Shown here piece after piece: positions 59,297-64,000 of a stretch of 64,000 nucleotides of DNA. Each line of letters starts with the position of its first letter. Position 1 is the first letter of the stretch. The notes beneath the pieces were generated by a model. It was not told where the DNA came from. It saw only the letters and a list, made by a program, of their open reading frames with translations, and ran no database searches. The stretch comes from Hyphococcus sp. (GTDB lineage: Bacteria > Pseudomonadota > Alphaproteobacteria > Caulobacterales > Parvularculaceae), in contig JANQON010000001.1 of NCBI GenBank assembly GCA_028289605.1, positions 62,001-126,000 of the forward strand, read 5' to 3'. The position numbers and the translations under genes are program-made.

Positions 59297-60730
59297 TTGA
59301 CCAGTTCCAAAATCGACGCGCCGGCGAATAAGCCCCCGAAGTTTTTGAGCGGCGACCTTATGCGGCACATCGTGGTGATGTCGCTGTCGGCCAGCGTCGG
59401 GCTGCTCTCGATTTTTCTAGTCGATTTCGTCGATCTCTATTTCATCTCGCTGTTGGGTCAAAAAGAACTGGCTGCTGCGGTTGGATTCGCCGGCACGCTG
59501 CTTTTCATCGCCATGTCGATCAATATCGGTCTCATGATCGCCATGAGCGCGCTTGCGTCGCAGCGCATTGGGCGCGGCGAGGATGATGAAGCCCGAAAAA
59601 TTGCGACAAGCATTTGCGCGATCGGCGGCGGCTTCGGCGTTTTCATCGCCGTCGTCTATTTCGCCTTCGCCCCGCAAATGGCTGAATTCCTCGGCGCCGC
59701 CGGAGAGACGAGGGACCTTGCGGCGCGGTATATTCGCATCATCGCGCCCAGCATGCCGTTCTCCGTGCTGGCCATGATTGCATCGGGTTTGTTGCGCGCC
59801 CATGGCGACGCGCGCCGCGCCATGACGGCGACGCTGTCGGCCGGGGCGGTCAACGCCATCCTTGACCCGATTTTGATTTTTTGGGCGGGCCTGGGTCTTG
59901 ATGGCGCGGCGATCGCTTCTGCGGCCGCTCGCCTCGCGATGTTCGCGACGGCCATCTATCCGGTGTTGAAGCATTATGGAGGCTTTGCGCCATTTAGCGC
60001 CGGCCGCCTTAGACGTCATCTGGCGACGATATTCGCAATCGCGGGACCAGCCGTTCTCACCAATGTCGCCACGCCGATCGGAACCGCGATCGTCACCCGG
60101 GCGATCGCCCCGTTTGGGGACAGCGCCGTCGCCGGCTATGCGGTGATCGGGCGTCTCACGCCGTTGTTTTTCTGCGTTATTTTCGCGCTTTCCGGCGCTG
60201 TGGGACCTATCGTCGGGCAAAACTTCGGAGCGCGCCAATATGATCGCGTGCGCGAAACGTTGTCGAAATCGCTGCGCTTTACGATAGCCTACACGGTTCT
60301 TGCGTGGGGCGCCCTGTTTGCGCTCAACGGCGTCATCGCCGCCGCATTCAATCTCGACGACGTCGGCGGGGGGCTGTTGTTCTGGTTCGCTTTGATCGTG
60401 GCCCCGCTGTTTTTCTTTAACGGGGCGTTGTTCGTCACCAATGCGGCGTTCAACAACTTGAATAGGCCGGTTTGGTCGACCTTCCTGAATTGGGGTCGAA
60501 ATACGCTCGGAATCGCCCCGTTTGTCTGGGTTGGCGCGGAAATCGGCGGCGCCGCCGGCGTCATAATCGGACAAGCGCTGGGCGGCGTCGCGTTTGCCGG
60601 GATCGGCGTCTGGTTGAGTTATCGTCTCGTCTCGGCCTATGAAAGCGGCCGCGCCGACCCGGAAAAGGGCTGGAAATTTCCCCTTATGCGCCCGCGCCCG
60701 GCCCCGCCTTTCTCCAGTCCGCGCGGTTGA
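59297..60730 (+). CDS. MATE-family multidrug/cation exporter
   Basis: A 477-residue, 12-TM MATE transporter. FVDLYFISLLGQKELAAAVGFAGTLLF in TM1-TM2 and the matching second-half repeat (GPIVGQNFGARQYDRVRETL) show the usual pseudo-twofold design; Asp-containing TM1 (VDLYF) is the cation site. Start appears to be TTG at 59297; ATG at 59360 is the next option and would drop 21 residues. Function: proton- or Na+-coupled export of amphiphilic compounds. Confidence 0.88.
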   Translation: MTSSKIDAPANKPPKFLSGDLMRHIVVMSLSASVGLLSIFLVDFVDLYFISLLGQKELAAAVGFAGTLLFIAMSINIGLMIAMSALASQRIGRGEDDEARKIATSICAIGGGFGVFIAVVYFAFAPQMAEFLGAAGETRDLAARYIRIIAPSMPFSVLAMIASGLLRAHGDARRAMTATLSAGAVNAILDPILIFWAGLGLDGAAIASAAARLAMFATAIYPVLKHYGGFAPFSAGRLRRHLATIFAIAGPAVLTNVATPIGTAIVTRAIAPFGDSAVAGYAVIGRLTPLFFCVIFALSGAVGPIVGQNFGARQYDRVRETLSKSLRFTIAYTVLAWGALFALNGVIAAAFNLDDVGGGLLFWFALIVAPLFFFNGALFVTNAAFNNLNRPVWSTFLNWGRNTLGIAPFVWVGAEIGGAAGVIIGQALGGVAFAGIGVWLSYRLVSAYESGRADPEKGWKFPLMRPRPAPPFSSPRG

Positions 60731-60895
60731 CGCGGCGTTAGTCGCGGACCAGCCACGCTTCGCCGCATAGGCGTTGATCGCTCAATCTGCAGCGGTATCA
60801 TTACCATATTATCTGTGTACAGACGCTTCCGAAGCAGTTTTTCGGTTGGGTGGGCGCTTACATGCTTTTTAAAGCTGCAACTAGGGAAGCAAGCC

Positions 60896-61288
60896 ATGAA
60901 AACGTCTCTTTGTTTCATCGCCGCCGCGATGATGTTTGGAACAGCCCAAGCCGCCGATATTGAAGAGCTGAAGAACGCCTATTCCGAAAGCGCGTTTGAG
61001 GATGCAGATGCAAATTGGCGGCGTTTAACCGCCAATCGCATCGACGAATGTTCTAGATACGGAAAAAACCGAAAGTTGCGTGTTGATGTGCTTGTCGATG
61101 CGTACAATTCGATCGGCGCCGGCCTCGATGCGGGCAACGATGAAGCGGCGATGAAATCTGCAAAACAGTTGTCGCGCGCCATCAACGCCAATGACAGGTT
61201 CGAAGAATGCTGGGACTCAATCGCGCGCCGCCAGGGCGTCTCACGGGAGTTCCGCGAGATGATCAAAGGCATGAACGGCGACGCCTAG
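60896..61288 (+). CDS. Small secreted hypothetical protein
   Basis: A 130-residue protein with signal peptide (MKTSLCFIAAAMMFGTAQAA). Mature part is helical by eye, with two cysteines (DECSRYGK and FEECWDS) that may pair. Unrecognised. ATG at 60896 with AGGGAAG upstream; the frame runs to 60815 but that part is not a signal peptide. Confidence 0.72.
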   Translation: MKTSLCFIAAAMMFGTAQAADIEELKNAYSESAFEDADANWRRLTANRIDECSRYGKNRKLRVDVLVDAYNSIGAGLDAGNDEAAMKSAKQLSRAINANDRFEECWDSIARRQGVSREFREMIKGMNGDA

Positions 61289-61325
61289 CGTTGGCCCGGA
61301 TCCGAGCGCGCGCTTGTTGATGAAA

Positions 61326-61856
61326 CTAGGCGCGCGCCGGCAACACCTTCGGATTACGCAGAACCGCTGCTGACACGAGGGCGATGAGCAACCCAACCGG
61401 AAATATCTCCATAAACGTAATTGGGATACGGAAGAGTGGGTTGGCGTAGTTTTTCACCATCGCTTCCATGTCGGCGATCAGCTTATCGAGTTCTGCGCCG
61501 GTAACGCCGGCGGCCTTTTTCTTTTCGATCACGGCTGCCGTGTATTCCTCGATGAAGGCGTAGTTTGTCGCGGCAAGGAATCCCTCCCAGCCGATGACGT
61601 AAAAAACGCCGGCGACGGCGGCGATGGCGAGTCCCGCCAGAAACGCCGGAAAAAAACGGATGGCGCCGCCATGGTTGCGGTCCCGGTGTTGTTTCACGCC
61701 GACGAATATCAGCGTTAGTGCGATCAGCATGATCAGGTAACCGAAGGCCTGGCCGGAACCCATGCCCTCGCCGCCGCTCATGACCAGACCGAGCGTCATG
61801 GTGCCGATTACGATCAGGCCGGCGATGGACCCGTAAATTAGCGCAATACGCAGCAT
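61326..61856 (-). CDS. DUF4199 membrane protein
   Basis: A 176-residue four-TM protein: helices at about 5-28, 36-53, 69-91 and 148-168, with a charged loop (KKKAAGVTGAELDKLIADMEAMVKNYA) between the last two. DUF4199 is often next to VOC and LuxR-type genes, as here. Function unknown. Confidence 0.88.
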   Translation of the reverse strand: MLRIALIYGSIAGLIVIGTMTLGLVMSGGEGMGSGQAFGYLIMLIALTLIFVGVKQHRDRNHGGAIRFFPAFLAGLAIAAVAGVFYVIGWEGFLAATNYAFIEEYTAAVIEKKKAAGVTGAELDKLIADMEAMVKNYANPLFRIPITFMEIFPVGLLIALVSAAVLRNPKVLPARA

Positions 61857-61880
61857 TGTTGTCTCCCTCGTTTGATTTCG

Positions 61881-62246
61881 TTATTGCGGCGGTTCGAAGA
61901 GGCCGAGCGTGTTGCCTTCGGGATCATCGAACCATGCGAAGCGGCCTTTCCCCCCGGGGATGTCGATGGGACCGATTTTGACCGCTCCCCCCTGCGACGA
62001 CAGCGTTTTACACGCCGCGTCGATATCGGCGATTTGAATATAGACCATGACGTACTGATGGGGGTCGTGGCCGAGCGCGGTCAGCGCGCCGTCGATGCCT
62101 GTTCCGCCGCCTTGGCCGCCGCCGGTCCGGATATCCCCCGACAGTCCGTCGTCTTCGATTGTCCAGCCGAAACACGTTTCGTAAAACGAACTGGTCGTCG
62201 GTCGATTCCTGCAACCAATTTCAAACCGAACCACGGGATCGCCCAT
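61881..62246 (-). CDS. VOC-family (glyoxalase-like) protein
   Basis: A 121-residue vicinal oxygen chelate protein with one beta-alpha-beta-beta-beta repeat pair: FEIGCRNRPTTSSFYETCFGW and IDIPGGKGRFAWFDDPEGNTLGLFEP. Metal ligands include the final Glu of the FDDPEGN motif. Start at 62246 chosen because of the AAGGAG site. Substrate unknown; glyoxalase-like or bleomycin-resistance-like. Between DUF4199 and LuxR genes on the same strand. Confidence 0.88.
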   Translation of the reverse strand: MGDPVVRFEIGCRNRPTTSSFYETCFGWTIEDDGLSGDIRTGGGQGGGTGIDGALTALGHDPHQYVMVYIQIADIDAACKTLSSQGGAVKIGPIDIPGGKGRFAWFDDPEGNTLGLFEPPQ

Positions 62247-62350
62247 CTTGATGCTCCTTCGCCTGTTTGGCTTCAAATTGAGGACCAAATCTCAGCGAAA
62301 AACCATCATTCGAACGGGTGATTTCGTGGAAATAACCCATTTTTCGGCCT

Positions 62351-62761
62351 TTATGGGACCAGCGAAAGCTCTCGGGCCTTTTTGACGGCCTCCCCTCGCC
62401 GCGACGCATTGAGTTTCTCGTACAGCCGGGCCAGGTGCGTTTTCACGGTGTTTGGAGAGACCCCGAGCGCTCTCGCGATCTCCTTGTTGGAGAGGCCGTG
62501 CGCGAGGAGCTCGAGGGTCTCATACTCCCGCGCCGAGATCCCAAGCGATTTCAGCGCGGCCTCGTTTTTCTCGAACGGTCCCGGCTCCCGGCGACGGGTC
62601 AGCCGCCAGCCCGCCCAGACGCCCAGCGCGGTGAATGTCGCCGCAATCAGCAGGATGTAGATTTCACCGGCGAAAACCCGGGTCACGTATTTGTATTCCA
62701 GCCACGCCAGGAGGATGGCGCCGATCCCGAGCGCCGCGGAATAGGCGACAATCGTTCGCAT
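62351..62761 (-). CDS. Membrane-anchored LuxR-type regulator
   Basis: A 136-residue protein with two TM helices (about 5-22 and 33-55) then a LuxR helix-turn-helix (residues 73-128): LSNKEIARALGVSPNTVKTHLARLYEKL. Two-TM LuxR regulators respond to membrane or envelope cues. Its start codon overlaps the GDPD stop by one base. Likely controls the neighbouring VOC/DUF4199 genes, by analogy with repeated gene order. Confidence 0.88.
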   Translation of the reverse strand: MRTIVAYSAALGIGAILLAWLEYKYVTRVFAGEIYILLIAATFTALGVWAGWRLTRRREPGPFEKNEAALKSLGISAREYETLELLAHGLSNKEIARALGVSPNTVKTHLARLYEKLNASRRGEAVKKARELSLVP

Positions 62762-63723
62762 CAGTTTTCCATCACGCCGCAGTCGCCGGCGGTCGGGGCG
62801 CGGTTCGCGTCGACGAGCGCCGCATAGGCCGCGCGGGGCCGGTCGGTTGCAATGATATCGACGCCGAGGCCGGCGATCTCGGCATACCGTGACGCGTTTC
62901 CGGTTCGCTCGATGTCGTTGTCGATTGAATCGCGACCGCCCAATGTTCCGAATATCGCTTCCACCTGGCGGTCGTCGAGAATATCGAGAAGCCGAGGCTT
63001 CGGCGCCTCAGTGCCGGTAAAGGCGAGAAGGCGGTCAGCGGGAATGCCCGCAGCGACCGCGCGGTTGAGGTCGGTCTGGCTGTCGACGGAGAGAGAGATC
63101 ATGATGTCCGGCGCGAGGCGGTGCAGTTTTCGGGCGGACGCCATTGAATAAGCGATCAGGATCACGCGGTCTTCAACGCCTTGGCGGTAGATCTCGTCGA
63201 TGACGTCTTCATAACGGGCGGAGCGCTTAAAATCGATCTGCACGATGGTGCGTGACTTCGCCCAGGCGAGGACGTCGCTCAATTTCGGCGGCGCAAAGTC
63301 TGTGACCTGGCCGGTCGCGTCTTCAAGACGCAGCGTTTTCACCGACGCCCATGCGGCGCTTTGCGCCGGACCGTTGCCCGTTGTCGTGCGGTCGAGGTCG
63401 ATGTCGTGCATCAGAAACAGAACGCCGTCCGAAGATGAGGCGACATCGATTTCCATGATCGCCGGGACCGCCGCCATGGTCGCCTGAAGCGTCTCCAGTC
63501 CGTTTTCCGGAAAGCCGGGCGCGGGCCCGCCCCGATGCGCCGAAATCAGCGCCAGGCCCGCAGCGTCGAGGCAGTTGAAAAACGCGTTGAGGTCGCCCTC
63601 CGGCGCAATACGCCACCGCTCGGTCGATGGCGCGGGCGCATTATGAGCGGTCTGCGCATCCGGCGCGCAGGCCGCCATCGTCAGCGCCGCCGGCGCCAGG
63701 GCCACGAGGAATCTCAGCTCCAT
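62761..63723 (-). CDS. Glycerophosphodiester phosphodiesterase family lipoprotein
   Basis: A 320-residue periplasmic enzyme. Lipobox TMAACAPD (Cys19). Catalytic SAHRGGPAPGFPENGLETL has the His and Glu; EIDVASSSDGVLFLMHDIDLDRTT has the acid cluster and second His. Family degrades glycerophosphodiesters to glycerol-3-phosphate. Coupled to the LuxR gene (one-base overlap). Confidence 0.9.
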   Translation of the reverse strand: MELRFLVALAPAALTMAACAPDAQTAHNAPAPSTERWRIAPEGDLNAFFNCLDAAGLALISAHRGGPAPGFPENGLETLQATMAAVPAIMEIDVASSSDGVLFLMHDIDLDRTTTGNGPAQSAAWASVKTLRLEDATGQVTDFAPPKLSDVLAWAKSRTIVQIDFKRSARYEDVIDEIYRQGVEDRVILIAYSMASARKLHRLAPDIMISLSVDSQTDLNRAVAAGIPADRLLAFTGTEAPKPRLLDILDDRQVEAIFGTLGGRDSIDNDIERTGNASRYAEIAGLGVDIIATDRPRAAYAALVDANRAPTAGDCGVMEN

Positions 63724-63761
63724 CCTACCTCCGAATTGCGAAAAAGGGTTGAATCTTCCGT

Positions 63762-64000
63762 CTACGGTTTAAGTATGATTGCGCCGGAACTCTCGCCGCT
63801 TTCCAGAAAGCGGTGCGCGTCCGCAATCTCATCAAGCCGGAACTCTCGCCCGACCCGAGGCCTGACGGCGCCTTGCTCGATAACGTCAAAAAGCGCACGG
63901 GCCATGCCGGGCAGGCGATCGGGCGTCGCGTAGTGATAGAGCGTCGGCCGCGTCAGGGTCAGGGACCCGAGACGCGACAGCTCGAGCGGCGCAATCGCAG
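63762..64000 (-). CDS. Quinone oxidoreductase (MDR family), C-terminal part
   Basis: Partial: last about 79 residues, cut at the window end. LTRPTLYHYATPDRLPGMARALFDVIEQG, split here, with DEIADAHRFLESGESSGAIIL near the end is the standard C-terminus of zeta-crystallin-like NADPH:quinone reductases. The 5' part lies beyond 64000. Confidence 0.85.
   Translation of the reverse strand, partial: AIAPLELSRLGSLTLTRPTLYHYATPDRLPGMARALFDVIEQGAVRPRVGREFRLDEIADAHRFLESGESSGAIILKP

Overview
The window is a gene-dense, GC-rich chromosomal segment from an alphaproteobacterium, most like Caulobacterales/Parvularculales-type marine relatives (lineage inferred from gene content, not from a database). Clues are the hemE/ppsR junction that carries the chromosome origin in Caulobacter, three perfect TTAA-N7-TTAA CtrA-type boxes, a Caulobacter-like ceramide cluster, and ppsR-maf-aroE-coaE order. 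I see no insertion sequence, prophage, integrase or CRISPR array. About 58 protein genes and one tRNA are supported.

Layout. 0-3.4 kb: small secreted protein, HAD hydrolase, proton-pumping pyrophosphatase hppA. 3.5-11.5 kb: sphingolipid block, with a membrane fatty-acid hydroxylase divergent from acyl-AMP ligase, ketosphinganine reductase-like SDR, dedicated ACP, serine palmitoyltransferase, DUF2141 protein, ceramide-synthase-like acyltransferase and glutaminyl cyclase. 11.6-15.7 kb: AMP nucleosidase, Trm112-like, Lon-N-domain protein, CnoX-like thioredoxin, ProX, tRNA-Gly. 15.9-21.5 kb: RND efflux triplet. 21.5-25.3 kb: degenerate six-helix histidine kinase divergent from a heme-oxygenase-like oxygenase plus LuxI/FeeM-like acyltransferase under a CtrA box, with a convergent Coq4-like gene. 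25.4-38 kb: ftsK, amt, ubiH-like, retropepsin-like protease, dapB, a giant DUF2339 membrane protein (CtrA box), transporters, esterase, DUF3088. 37.8-41 kb: dnaJ and dnaK. 41.3-45.2 kb: a SLOG-SLATT-like membrane protein and a TIR-like/TM/SUMF1 protein. 45.4-52.6 kb: comM, hybrid kinase, ampG-like permease, adenosine kinase-like, hydrolase. 52.6-58.9 kb: coaE-aroE-maf-ppsR transcribed leftward and hemE-hemJ-rho rightward from a candidate oriC at about 55.56-55.94 kb. 59-64 kb: MATE exporter, small secreted protein, DUF4199/VOC/membrane LuxR genes, GDPD lipoprotein and a cut-off quinone oxidoreductase.

How parts fit together. The 4.6-10.8 kb genes cover activation of a fatty acid, loading on a dedicated ACP, condensation with serine, keto reduction and N-acylation, i.e. 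a nearly complete ceramide route. The origin and at least two promoters carry CtrA-type boxes, so the oxygenase/acyltransferase operon and the DUF2339 gene may be cell-cycle controlled. The two least understood modules are the oxygenase/acyltransferase/pseudokinase/Coq4-like cluster (21.5-25.3 kb) and the SLOG-SLATT plus TIR-SUMF1 pair (41.3-45.2 kb). All assignments are from reading motifs; no search or structure prediction was run.
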